Positions 10,008-18,559 of a DNA stretch of 64,000 nt are shown one piece after another (position 1 is the stretch's first letter; each line of letters opens with the position of its first letter). The stretch covers positions 3,410,001 to 3,474,000 of the forward strand of contig NZ_CP066339.1 of NCBI RefSeq assembly GCF_016406125.1. The letters are read 5' to 3'. The DNA comes from Alicyclobacillus sp. SO9. Lineage in GTDB: Bacteria > Bacillota > Bacilli > Alicyclobacillales > Alicyclobacillaceae. The notes beneath the pieces are model-generated. The model was not told the origin of the DNA and did not search any database. It saw only the letters and a list, made by a program, of their open reading frames with translations. The position numbers and the translations under genes are program-made.

Positions 10008-10305
10008 AGCAATTCGTCAAAAGGGACGAATTGCTCGCGGTACCACCCTCATTGGTTCAGACGCGACTTTGAATTTTAGTGCGGTCTGAACCCACTCAGC
10101 TCCAAGATAACGGCTTGGCATCCGGTCGAACCTACTCGCGTAAGACCATAGTGAGAACACTTCCGTTGTTCTCCTACATTGCTTTCAGTACGACAGCTCC
10201 AGGGTGAACTTCCCAAACTCGCTCCATAGTCAGCTTTCAGTCAAGGCTGACCTCTCTGTCATGGACGCTGCTTTGGTACTCTCCCTTTCTTCGCCATTCA
10301 CTTTA
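10008..10305 (-). promoter_or_regulatory. T-box riboswitch (tRNA-Phe) controlling pheST
   Basis: On the minus strand the T-box sequence AGGGTGGTACCGCG lies at 10049-10036. It is followed at once by a terminator stem (AGCAATTCGTC / GACGAATTGCT, 10035-10008) and a T-run. The upstream region folds into a stem-I-like structure. A TTC triplet at 10208-10206 (GAAGTTCACC) is in a plausible specifier position and matches Phe. Uncharged tRNA-Phe is expected to pair with the specifier and the T-box bulge and favour the antiterminator. T-box identity is secure; the upstream limit and the exact specifier are inferred. Confidence 0.93.
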
Positions 10306-10476
10306 CACCGATTCCGTTACAAACCTGCTCCGTTACAACGTAATCCGTTGCAACCTGCTCCGTTGTTCCGTTGCTCCGTCGCATTCTATGCGAAAGTATA
10401 CAGAATGCAGCGTCCATCTGCAAGCAGCGGCAGGCAGTGCCACTGACTGGCTCCTGATTTTGCGGCCAAACCGACC

Positions 10477-11457
10477 CTAGTATGGGCCGCGAATCTCGTC
10501 TTTGACCTTCTCGTTGTAAAAATCGTTAAGCTTTGCCTTCTCCGATTCAGAGAAGGAAACAACCTTGGTTGCGCCCAAATTATCCTCTACTTGCTGTAAA
10601 TTCTTAAACCCCGGAATTGCACAAGTGACTTCCGGCACGTCAAGAATCCAACGCAGTGCGGCACGCGTCATTGTGTCGCGATTTGAGGAGATCCAATCCA
10701 GTTCCTGTGCCAGTTGCACTCCCGTTTCAAAGGGAAGGCCCGCAAACGTTTCGCCGACATTAAACGCTTGTCCATCCCGGTTAAAGTTGCGGTGGTCATC
10801 TTCTTCAAATTGGTGTTTCGCAGTAAATTTTCCGGTCAGAAGACCGCTGGCAAGAGGAACCCGTGCCAAGATACCTACTCTGCGCGCTGCAGCTTTGGGA
10901 AACAGTTCTTGCATGGGCTTTTGCCGGAAGATGTTGAATATCACCTGTAACGCCTGTACTCCCGGGTAACGCAACGCTGCCAGACCTTCATCAACTGTCT
11001 CAACACTGACGCCGTAAGCCCGGATTTTTCCTTCCTGCTGAAGAGCGTCCAAAACTTCAAATACTTCGCCTCTCTCAATCACCCACTTCGGAGGGCAGTG
11101 AATCTGGTACAAATCAATTTGCTCGCGCTGCAATCGCTGCAGACTTCCATCGCAGAATTTCCGCACTGCGTCTTTCGAGTATGTATCTTCGCTCTCAATA
11201 TCTGCGCCACGGCAGAACTTGCTGGCAATATAGATGTCATCCCGTCCTCGTGTCGCCTGTGCAAGCAGTTCCTCAGCGTGCCCGTCACCATAGACATCCG
11301 CTGTATCGAAAAAGTTGACGCCTTCATCCATAGCGGCCGCTAATGCCCTTAACGACTCCTTGTCATTGACTGAGCCCCAGGCGCCGCCAATCGCCCATGT
11401 TCCAAAGCTGAGCTCACTGACCTTAATTCCAGTCCGGCCAAGGCTGCGATATTCCAT
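10477..11457 (-). CDS. Aldo/keto reductase
   Basis: A 326-aa NAD(P)H-dependent oxidoreductase with a TIM-barrel fold. The family signatures are MDEGVNFFDTADVYG, with D51 and Y56, K80 in YIASKF, and the active-site His in the DLYQIHCPP strand. The C-terminal cofactor loop is present (AIPGFKNLQQVEDNLGA). This is a full-length member of the general AKR family (YhdN/YccK-like). Physiological substrate cannot be deduced; candidates are aldehydes or keto-sugars. The start is supported by AAGGAGTG. It appears to be a single-gene unit and its upstream region runs into the hairpin-rich repeat. Confidence 0.9.
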   Translation of the reverse strand: MEYRSLGRTGIKVSELSFGTWAIGGAWGSVNDKESLRALAAAMDEGVNFFDTADVYGDGHAEELLAQATRGRDDIYIASKFCRGADIESEDTYSKDAVRKFCDGSLQRLQREQIDLYQIHCPPKWVIERGEVFEVLDALQQEGKIRAYGVSVETVDEGLAALRYPGVQALQVIFNIFRQKPMQELFPKAAARRVGILARVPLASGLLTGKFTAKHQFEEDDHRNFNRDGQAFNVGETFAGLPFETGVQLAQELDWISSNRDTMTRAALRWILDVPEVTCAIPGFKNLQQVEDNLGATKVVSFSESEKAKLNDFYNEKVKDEIRGPY

Positions 11458-11636
11458 ATCTGTACACTCCTTTATCTCGTCGTATAGCTGCTTATAGTGT
11501 AACAGGTCAATTATCGGCTTACCATTAACTTAACACCATCTTAGCACTATCTTAGCGCCATACCGCCAAGCCCGACCCGCGGATGGGCCGGGAGATCAGC
11601 GGGATGGAAGGAAGAAACCAGCGGTAATTCCTAATA

Positions 11637-11980
11637 ACCAACTGAGATTGAAGTTACACCCTAATGATGGAATGAATTTGTCAGACGCTACCACGGACAG
11701 AGTGGGTGCAGAGGCGGTGCAGGCGCCTGCGCCGTCGGTTAGTGATCCTTTTGCTCCCTATTACAACACCCGCCACATGATAGTGATCGATTCGATCACT
11801 ATCACCAACAGGCCGTCTACAATAGAGATCCCGTTGCTCCCTAACACCCACCCTCCATTGTGCCTCCCCCCACATTAGTGCCCTTTTATGACACTAATGC
11901 CTCGGCCAAGGGGGCATTAGGGATCCTTGCGATCCCTATCGCACCCCCTCTCCGACAATAGGGATCTTTCGAGGCACTAA
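11637..11980 (+). repeat. Hairpin-rich intergenic repeat, copy A
   Basis: The first of two direct copies of a roughly 340-bp element, offset by 407 bp and mostly identical. It contains a perfect 12-bp palindrome GCAGGCGCCTGC (11719-11730). It also holds a series of short hairpins sharing the half-site TAGNGATC / GATCNCTA: one imperfect at about 11739-11760, a perfect 12/3/12 stem at 11778-11804, one at 11820-11844, CATTAGTG/CACTAATG at 11873-11899, and TAGGGATC/GATCCCTA at 11917-11938. A 76-codon frame starting at a TTG (11648) runs through it (VSDPFAPYYNTRHMIVID), but no ribosome binding site is visible. I do not recognise the element. Confidence 0.85.
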
Positions 11981-12043
11981 TTGCCAGCCCAGCCACCGCA
12001 GGCAATGCGTTCGAACGAAAAAATGAGTGGTAAACTGCCATTA

Positions 12044-12386
12044 GTCAACTGAAATTGAAGTTACACCCTAATGATGGAATGAATTTGGCAGCCGCTGTGA
12101 CGGACAAAGTGGGTGCAGAGTCGGTGCAGGCGCCTGCGCCGTCGGTTAGTGATCCTTTTGCTCCCTATTACAACACCCGCCACATGATAGTGATCGATTC
12201 GATCACTATCACCAACAGGCCGTCTACAATAGGGATCCCGTTGCTCCCTAACACCCACGCTCCATTGTGCCTCCCCCACATTAGTGTCCATTTATGACAC
12301 TAATGCCTCGGCCAAGGGGGCATTAGGGATCCTTGCGATCCCTATCGCACCGCCTCTCCGCCAATAGGGATCTTTCGAGGCACTAA
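12044..12386 (+). repeat. Hairpin-rich intergenic repeat, copy B
   Basis: The second copy of the element. The hairpin cores are conserved. The TAGGGATC/GCTCCCTA hairpin has one more pair than in copy A, and the CATTAGTGTC/GACACTAATG stem is 10 bp here against 8 bp in copy A. Differences are concentrated in the first 80 bases, where the 80-codon open frame (starting at TTG 12055) gains amino-acid changes. It ends ten bases before the stop codon of the EamA gene, so it could also affect that transcript's 3' end. Confidence 0.85.
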
Positions 12387-12396
12387 CCACCCTAAC

Positions 12397-13308
12397 CTAG
12401 GCCGAAATGTTCGGTTGTTGAGGGGGGGCCTTGTCGCGTGCCTGCTGGCGTCCGAGAAAAATTGCCAAGAGTATTAGAACGGCGCCGATATAAAAACTGA
12501 AACTCGGCCGAGTGCCGACCATTACGACTGACAAGACCACACCAAAGACGGGTTGCAGATACAAAAACAGCGCCGCCACAGAGACTTGAATCCGCTGAAG
12601 AACCAACATCCACAACAGATAGGCGGCACCTGTGGATATGATGGCTAGATAAAGCAGACTCATCCAGTCAGCACTTGTCATTTGCTGGGGGATTTTTGCG
12701 CCAGTGAAGAACCAGGCCGGGACGCTGACCAAAAAACCTGTTAGTAGCGTACCCGCTGCCCCGGCCGAAGCGGGTACGCGTTCAATCAGCCGTCGAGAAA
12801 AAGCGTTATAAAATCCATAAAATGACACAGCCATCAACAGCAGTAAATCTCCTGTAAGATACCCTGTTTTACCCGGACGCGGAAAATCAGCGATTGCCCA
12901 AGCGCCAAGAAAGGCAATGAAGAGAGCCAGTCGCCGTCTCCACGGCACTCTCTCATGCAACATCACCGCTGCAACAATCGCAGTAAACAACGGTTCCATT
13001 GAAATCGATATCGCTGCAAGAGCCGGTGTTGAAAGAGCCAGTCCTTTCGTTTCCAAGTATACGGGAACTGTAAAGCCCAGCCCCCCTAACAAAAATGCTA
13101 GACCCACTGAAGTCTTATCCCAGCGGTTGTCCTTTGGCAGACGAAGAAACGGAACTAGAATCAGAGCGCCTGTCCCCAGTCGAACCATGGTTAAAAACAT
13201 TGGCGGAATGTGTTTCGTGGCAATCGCTGTTGCGGGAAAACTTCCTGACCAAATCAGATTCGCAATCAATACGGCAATGATTCCAAACGCTTGCGTCGAA
13301 CGGATCAT
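12397..13308 (-). CDS. EamA-family (DMT superfamily) transporter
   Basis: A 303-aa inner-membrane protein with ten predicted helices, made of two EamA repeats (first around LIANLIWSGSFPATAIATKH, second around LLLLMAVSFYGFYNAFSRRL). Family members export amino acids or metabolites; the substrate here is unknown. I start at the ATG at 13308, which has AGGAGG five bases upstream; the longer frame adds 22 residues without homology character. It stands alone, convergent to nothing, and is divergent from the sugar symporter gene. Confidence 0.88.
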   Translation of the reverse strand: MIRSTQAFGIIAVLIANLIWSGSFPATAIATKHIPPMFLTMVRLGTGALILVPFLRLPKDNRWDKTSVGLAFLLGGLGFTVPVYLETKGLALSTPALAAISISMEPLFTAIVAAVMLHERVPWRRRLALFIAFLGAWAIADFPRPGKTGYLTGDLLLLMAVSFYGFYNAFSRRLIERVPASAGAAGTLLTGFLVSVPAWFFTGAKIPQQMTSADWMSLLYLAIISTGAAYLLWMLVLQRIQVSVAALFLYLQPVFGVVLSVVMVGTRPSFSFYIGAVLILLAIFLGRQQARDKAPPQQPNISA

Positions 13309-13458
13309 GTAATCCTCCTGCTGGCTGTTAGCTGCTGGCTGCGTGCTGAAGCTCTTTCCAAAGCACATTGACATTTATCTGAACTGAAAGGAATTTATCT
13401 GCATTGGCGCGAATATACGCCATTATATAAAAACTCACAGCATCGGATTTGCTCGTAC

Positions 13459-13504
13459 CATCTAAGTCACATACATCTAAGTCACATACACCTCAAGTCA
13501 CATA
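13459..13504. repeat. 15-bp tandem repeat upstream of symporter gene
   Basis: Three copies of CATCTAAGTCACATA, the third imperfect (CACCTCAAGTCACATA), lie 31 bp before the start codon of the GPH symporter, where promoter or leader sequence is expected. Confidence 0.8.
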
Positions 13505-13535
13505 GATGTTACGAACACACCAAAGGAGACCGAGT

Positions 13536-14885
13536 ATGAAAGAAACTGGAAAGATTATTTCTTACACCAGCGGTTCCATCCCTGCTAACCTGGTCAGTCT
13601 CGCGTTTGCTACATATGTGCAGTTCTATTATACAGATTACCTGCAAGGAAGCCCGGAATGGATTGGTGTTGCGGCAACCATACAGGCCATCTACGCAACA
13701 CTGCTGTATCCGTTTTTAGGCTACTTGTCAGACCGCACAACTTCTCGTTGGGGCCGGCGTGTCCCCTTCATTGTGTATGGCGCGGTCCCTCTGGGAATTG
13801 CGTTTATGCTTGTTTGGCTGGCGCCCTTTAAACCAACACACGTTCTGCTATTCACAGGTTATTTCTTCGTTACTTCCATCCTGTACGATACACTGTTTAA
13901 TTTGACGATGGTGAATTGGTCCGCGCTGTTTCCCGAACTCTTCAAGTCCTCCCAAAGACGTGCTTATGCATCCGCTTGGAAGCAGATGTTTGGTATTCTG
14001 GGTTTAATTGCAGGTCTGGCATTGCCTCGAATGATTTCATCTGCTATCGGCTGGCCCTTGATGGGGGTAGTCTTTGGAATCCTCAGCATCGCAACGCTTC
14101 TTACCACGTTTCCGAGCATGGAGTTAAAGCGGAGAAGAGAAGAACAGCGAAACGCGACGCAGGTCCAGCCTGCGGAAATCGCGCTGCCCGTAATGAAGGC
14201 GCTTAAATACACTCTGGTGAATCGCTCGTTCATTACTTTTGTCGGTATGCGGTTTTTCGTACAATTCGCGTTTACCATGCTGACGGCAGACCTTTCCTAC
14301 TACGCCAAATACAACTTGCACTTGTCCGGTACACAGCAGTCGCTGATTTTACTGGGAACCTTAGCCGTCGCATTGCCCCTAGTCTACGTTTGGGGCTTCA
14401 TTGTACCTCGCTTAGGGGCATTTACCACAACAATTATAGCTGTTTGTCTGTTTGCTCTGGCCCTCATACCGTTTATTTTTGCAACCACATTTTTAGGAGC
14501 TGTGTTAAGCGGACTTCTGCTCGGTGTCGGTCTGTCCGGAATTCTCATGCTGACGGACGTACTCATATCTGACGTTATTGATGAAGATGAATTGCACACA
14601 GGACGGCGAAGGGAGGGCATGTTTTACAGCATTCACGGCGTTATCGTCGGCTTGGGAACACCCTTGCAGGCTGCTGTGACGGCGTTTGTTCTGGTCATGA
14701 CGGGATACAAGGCTGACAGTGTCCAATCTGCGTCAGCACTGTGGGGATTTCGACTGATGATTACCGCCATCCCGTTTGTGGCAATCGTCATGGGAATTGC
14801 CTTTTTTATTGGCTACCCGTTGCGAAAACAGCGCGTAAAGGCGGTGCAGGAAGAACTTAGCCAGTCCCAATCACTGCCAAGTTAG
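13536..14885 (+). CDS. GPH-family (MelB-like) sugar:cation symporter
   Basis: A 449-aa 12-helix transporter of the glycoside-pentoside-hexuronide family (MFS_2). Family marks are the early PANLVSLAFATYVQFYYTDYL segment, the DRTTSRWGRRVPFI loop between helices 2 and 3, and the DVIDEDELHTGRRREGMF loop near helix 10. I start at ATG 13536, preceded by AAAGGAGA; an upstream ATG at 13506 lacks an RBS. It is followed by a PIG-L deacetylase on the same strand and faces a convergent glycosidase operon, so a beta-linked disaccharide is a reasonable guess for the substrate. Confidence 0.88.
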   Translation: MKETGKIISYTSGSIPANLVSLAFATYVQFYYTDYLQGSPEWIGVAATIQAIYATLLYPFLGYLSDRTTSRWGRRVPFIVYGAVPLGIAFMLVWLAPFKPTHVLLFTGYFFVTSILYDTLFNLTMVNWSALFPELFKSSQRRAYASAWKQMFGILGLIAGLALPRMISSAIGWPLMGVVFGILSIATLLTTFPSMELKRRREEQRNATQVQPAEIALPVMKALKYTLVNRSFITFVGMRFFVQFAFTMLTADLSYYAKYNLHLSGTQQSLILLGTLAVALPLVYVWGFIVPRLGAFTTTIIAVCLFALALIPFIFATTFLGAVLSGLLLGVGLSGILMLTDVLISDVIDEDELHTGRRREGMFYSIHGVIVGLGTPLQAAVTAFVLVMTGYKADSVQSASALWGFRLMITAIPFVAIVMGIAFFIGYPLRKQRVKAVQEELSQSQSLPS

Positions 14886-14999
14886 CTTGTTGCGACTCTT
14901 TTCAGACCAGCAGACCAGCGTTGCAAGAGACGTCACAGTGCTAAAATAATCAATGGTATTTAAACCACGTCTGATTCGACTAGAAAGGAAGTAGAAAAG

Positions 15000-15752
15000 A
15001 TGAACCTGGATTCCTTGTCAGCGTTAATGCCAATTCCAAATTTGCTTGACGCTAAAAAAGTGCTGTGTATTCAACCTCACCCTGACGATATAGACGTTGC
15101 CTCGGGCGGAACCGTCGCTCGACTCGCTCTTCAGGGAGCGGACATTACCTACCTTACCGTAACAGATGGAAGTGCCGGCTCCACCACAGCAACGGACGAG
15201 AAGAAACTAGCTGCAACTCGGCGTGCAGAGCAGACTAGAGCAGGGGATATCCTCGGTGTGAAAAACTACATCTGGCTTGACTATCCGGACAAGGACTATA
15301 TCCATCTAGACGCCTTGCAGTCCGACTTGATTTCCGCCATTCGCAGCCTGCAACCAGACACAGTCATCACCGTTGACCCGTGGTTGCCCTACGAGGCGCA
15401 CCCTGCACATCGAAACGTCGGACTCGCCGCAGCAGCGGCTGTCCTGTTCAGCGGAATGGGGAACATTGACGCGCAGGCTCAAGCAGAACCTTATTCTGTT
15501 CAGGCCATTGCATTCGGATTTACCTCCAAGCCCAATACCATCATTGATGTGGCTGACGTCTGGGACAAAAAGGTAGCCGCTGTTCAAGCCCATTACAGTC
15601 AATTTCCGGAGACTATCTGGCCTTTTTATTCGCAGTACCTCTCGGCAAAAGCAAAACAGTACGGCAGTTCCGTTCAAACCAGTGAGGGAGAGGCATTAAA
15701 AGTGTTTACGCCCATGCACCTGCACTGTAACGTCGATGCGGCAGACATGTAA
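15000..15752 (+). CDS. PIG-L/LmbE family de-N-acetylase
   Basis: A 250-aa zinc-dependent deacetylase. The metal-binding motifs are H27-P-D29-D30 near the N-terminus and AHPAH with H137, which is the PIG-L/LmbE signature. Family members remove N-acetyl groups from GlcNAc-containing molecules (chitobiose deacetylase, BshB, MshB). The location next to a sugar symporter and opposite a GH1/GH4/GlcNAc-kinase-like operon makes a (di)acetylchitobiose or GlcNAc conjugate substrate more likely than bacillithiol, but that is inference. RBS GGAAG upstream. It is probably co-transcribed with the symporter gene. Confidence 0.85.
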   Translation: MNLDSLSALMPIPNLLDAKKVLCIQPHPDDIDVASGGTVARLALQGADITYLTVTDGSAGSTTATDEKKLAATRRAEQTRAGDILGVKNYIWLDYPDKDYIHLDALQSDLISAIRSLQPDTVITVDPWLPYEAHPAHRNVGLAAAAAVLFSGMGNIDAQAQAEPYSVQAIAFGFTSKPNTIIDVADVWDKKVAAVQAHYSQFPETIWPFYSQYLSAKAKQYGSSVQTSEGEALKVFTPMHLHCNVDAADM

Positions 15753-15770
15753 GCAGAGGTAAGGACACCG

Positions 15771-15803
15771 ACCCGTCATCTCAAGTCATTTGAGATGACG
15801 GGT
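15771..15803. terminator. Convergent hairpin between deacetylase and GH1 genes
   Basis: A 13-bp perfect stem (ACCCGTCATCTCA / TGAGATGACGGGT) with a 7-nt loop. It includes the GH1 stop codon and has no clear T-run on either strand, so it is a weak intrinsic terminator at best. Confidence 0.45.
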
Positions 15804-17108
15804 AGTAATAACATCCCTGTACCAGTTGGCACTGGCCTTAGGAAAACGTTCTTGTGTTTCGTAATCAACGTAGTAGAGTCCAAACCTCTTCGAATACCCT
15901 TTCGCCCACTCAAAATTATCCATCAGTGACCACACGAAATATCCACGGACATCTACTCCGTCTGCCCTTGCATGCAGAACCTCGGCCAAGTGGCTGCGAA
16001 TATACGCAATGCGCTTTGGGTCGTCGATAACCCCGGCATTCAGATGATCCTCAAACGCGGCTCCGTTTTCCGTGATGTAAATTGGCAGCGGACCATAATC
16101 AGCTGCAACTCTGGTTATCACTTCATACAGACCTTTTGCATCAACTCCCCACCCCATGTCTGTGCGCTCATCGCCTGATTCAAACATCGCAAATCCGGTC
16201 AGGGGATTGTCAGGGTCATTCCGAACGAAAACAGAGTGGTAGTAATTAACACCAAGGAAGTCTATGGGAAGAGAAATGATGTCCGTGTCACCTTGACGGG
16301 TAACCTGATGGATGCCAAGTTGGTGAAGCAGGTCTGGATAATTGCCTCTTAAGACCGGATTCAAAAACCATCGGTTTAGAAGCACGTCTGCCTTCACAGC
16401 GGCACTCGTGTCATCCGCTGTCTGTGACGCGGGTCGAACTTGCGTCAGCACATTTGTCAAGCCGATTTTGGCGTTGTCCAGACCAGACTCGCGAAATGCC
16501 TGGACAGCCGTACCGTGCGCGAGCAGAAGATGATGGGAGGCTGCCAGCGCTGAACTGTAGTCCTGAACACCTGGAGCATGTTCTCCTGTAACGTGTCCGA
16601 GGACACTGCTGCACCAGGGTTCGTTCAGCGTAATGAACAGTTGCACACTCTCGCCGAGACGATGAAATACAGCATCAGCGTATTCCGCAAATCGGAAAGC
16701 AGTATCCCGGTTCATCCAGCCTCCATTATCCTGCAACTTCTGCGGCAGGTCCCAATGATACAACGTCACAACAGGACGAATACTGGCCTCCTGCAAACCT
16801 TCCAGAATACGCCTGTAGAAATCTACACCGTCCGTGTTAATGCGGCCTGATCCATTTGGAAATAAGCGGGGCCACGAAATTGAGAAACGGTATGCATCAA
16901 GGCCCAAGTCTTTCATCAAAGCGATGTCTGATTCATATCGGTGATAATGGTCACAGGCGACATCACCTGTATCCCCACGGTCTGTTGTGCCGGGCTGGTG
17001 ACTAAAAACATCCCAAATCGAAGTGCCGCGCCCGCCCTCTTTGGCACCCCCTTCAATTTGATATGCCGCCGTAGCTGCCCCAAGCCAAAAGTCTGCTGGA
17101 ATCTCCAT
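15786..17108 (-). CDS. GH1 family beta-glucosidase
   Basis: A 440-aa retaining glycosidase with a TIM barrel. The acid/base glutamate lies in TLNEPW (about E163) and the nucleophile in YITENGAAF (about E347). The N-terminal FLWGAATAAYQIEG-type motif is FWLGAATAAYQIEGG. Full length. GH1 includes beta-glucosidases, beta-galactosidases and 6-phospho forms. The nearby GH4 enzyme covers phosphorylated substrates, so this one probably acts on free disaccharides. ATG at 17108 with GGGAGG nine bases upstream is preferred to the TTG codons just before it. It is the last gene of the kinase-GH4-GH1 operon. Confidence 0.92.
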   Translation of the reverse strand: MEIPADFWLGAATAAYQIEGGAKEGGRGTSIWDVFSHQPGTTDRGDTGDVACDHYHRYESDIALMKDLGLDAYRFSISWPRLFPNGSGRINTDGVDFYRRILEGLQEASIRPVVTLYHWDLPQKLQDNGGWMNRDTAFRFAEYADAVFHRLGESVQLFITLNEPWCSSVLGHVTGEHAPGVQDYSSALAASHHLLLAHGTAVQAFRESGLDNAKIGLTNVLTQVRPASQTADDTSAAVKADVLLNRWFLNPVLRGNYPDLLHQLGIHQVTRQGDTDIISLPIDFLGVNYYHSVFVRNDPDNPLTGFAMFESGDERTDMGWGVDAKGLYEVITRVAADYGPLPIYITENGAAFEDHLNAGVIDDPKRIAYIRSHLAEVLHARADGVDVRGYFVWSLMDNFEWAKGYSKRFGLYYVDYETQERFPKASANWYRDVITTRHLK

Positions 17109-17156
17109 CAACAACTTCCTCCCTCTCAGAAAACTGTTACAGTGAGTGGTTGCCTG

Positions 17157-18497
17157 TCATTGGAACTGTTGAAGCCATTGTCCGTGAGCGTCAAGAAGTG
17201 CCTGTAGCAGCTTCTTCGCGACAGCAAAGGACGGTACTAGCGGATGAATTGTAAGGGCGTTCAAAGCAGATGTCGTATCACCCGTTACTGCTGCTTGCAC
17301 TGTCAAATCCTCATACGCCTTTACGACTTGTAACAGCCCGCGGATTGCCGGAGACACAGGTTGACTGAGCTGCACCGGATGCGCTCCACCCGAATCAATG
17401 ACACAGTTTACCTCGACCGTCGAGTCGTCAGGTAAGAACGGAATGACCCCATTGTTTTGGACATTGACTGTCTGGATGTCACGCCGATTCTGGTGAATAG
17501 ATGTCATCAAATTCACGGCCACCAATGAGTAGTAAGCCCCGCCCCGTTGTTCAAGCTCCTTGGGCTTCTCCGTCAAGTTTTCGTCTTGGTAACGCTCAAA
17601 CAACTCTCGTTCAATTTTTTGGACCACTTGACCTCTTGTACCCGTACTCTCATAGTCTTTCTGCAATTCGACCAAAACTTCGTCTGCCATGTAGTAGTAA
17701 CGCAAATAGCTGCAGGGTATTGCACCCAGGCTTTGAAGCAACTCTTGGTCCCATGCTAAATCAGGAATGTTCGCAACGTCACCGTCTGTTCCGGTAGAGA
17801 GCAGATTAAGTATGTCTTGTGTTCTGTCAACACCTTGCACCAACACTTTTGTGATCCAGTGCAAGTGATTAATTCCAATTGTTTCTGTATTTACTTCCTC
17901 TGGCTTTACATTCAGCATTTTTGCAATCTGCATCTGTGTATTAATGGGGAGATTACATAGTCCAATGCACTTCACATTCGTGTACTGTTGCACAGCCTGA
18001 GTAACAATGCCTGCCGGGTTGGTAAAGTTGAGTAAGAAGGCCTCCGGTGCAAGTTCTTCAATGTCTGCGCAGACATCGAGGATGACGGGGATCGTGCGAA
18101 GAGCATTGGAAAATCCTCCAGCTCCCGTTGTCTCCTGCCCAATGCAGCCATACCGGAGAGGAATTTGCTCGTCTATCACACGCGCTTGCAATTGGCCCAC
18201 GCGCAGTTGTGTTGTAACAAAGTCTGCACCAAGGATGGCTTCTCGACGATTCAGAGTCGAAGAGATTTGAATTGGAACTCCCGCTGTTGCAACCATCCTT
18301 TGAGCAAGAGCCGTAACCGTCTCCAATTTTGATTTGCCTTCATCTACATCCACCAGTACAACTTCTTTAACAGGAAACTCGGAGTAGTTTTGAATCAAGC
18401 CGTCAATGAACTCGGGAGTGTAGGATGAACCGCCGCCGATTACTGCAACCTTGATTGATTGTCGAGACACGTCTTCACTCCTCTTCTTCATCTCCAT
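17157..18497 (-). CDS. GH4 family 6-phospho-beta-glucosidase
   Basis: A 446-aa NAD+- and Mn2+-dependent glycosidase that works by redox-assisted elimination. Visible marks are the Rossmann motif VAVIGGGSSYTPE, GQETTGAGGFSNALR, FTNPAG, the metal-binding GLCN and GINHLHW. The sequence is of the 6-phospho-beta-glucosidase (LicH/BglT) subgroup. I start at ATG 18497 with GGAG ten bases upstream; the frame to 18557 overlaps the preceding gene end and encodes an unlikely tryptophan-rich stretch created by a roughly 25-bp imperfect duplication. Operon with the BadF-type kinase upstream and GH1 downstream. Confidence 0.9.
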   Translation of the reverse strand: MEMKKRSEDVSRQSIKVAVIGGGSSYTPEFIDGLIQNYSEFPVKEVVLVDVDEGKSKLETVTALAQRMVATAGVPIQISSTLNRREAILGADFVTTQLRVGQLQARVIDEQIPLRYGCIGQETTGAGGFSNALRTIPVILDVCADIEELAPEAFLLNFTNPAGIVTQAVQQYTNVKCIGLCNLPINTQMQIAKMLNVKPEEVNTETIGINHLHWITKVLVQGVDRTQDILNLLSTGTDGDVANIPDLAWDQELLQSLGAIPCSYLRYYYMADEVLVELQKDYESTGTRGQVVQKIERELFERYQDENLTEKPKELEQRGGAYYSLVAVNLMTSIHQNRRDIQTVNVQNNGVIPFLPDDSTVEVNCVIDSGGAHPVQLSQPVSPAIRGLLQVVKAYEDLTVQAAVTGDTTSALNALTIHPLVPSFAVAKKLLQALLDAHGQWLQQFQ

Positions 18498-18559
18498 AGT
18501 CACTCTTCTCCATCTCCATGGCCACTCTTGTCCTTGCGTGGTCTCCTTTAGTCCCAAGC

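Noticed and set aside
10310-10420. Tandem-repeat or promoter region before the T-box
   Set aside because: Only degenerate CCGTT-type repeats (CCTGCTCCGTT twice), and no convincing -35/-10 pair, so the pheST promoter is not called.
10204-10446. Plus-strand frame in the pheST leader
   Set aside because: It runs through the T-box stem region on the opposite strand and has no RBS.
11648-12297. Two TTG-started frames of 76 and 80 codons in the duplicated element, as genes
   Set aside because: No RBS at proper distance, and the second half is built of hairpins conserved at DNA level. Mentioned within the repeat entries only.
15771-15803. Strong intrinsic terminator
   Set aside because: Stem is excellent but no T-run on either strand; listed with low confidence.
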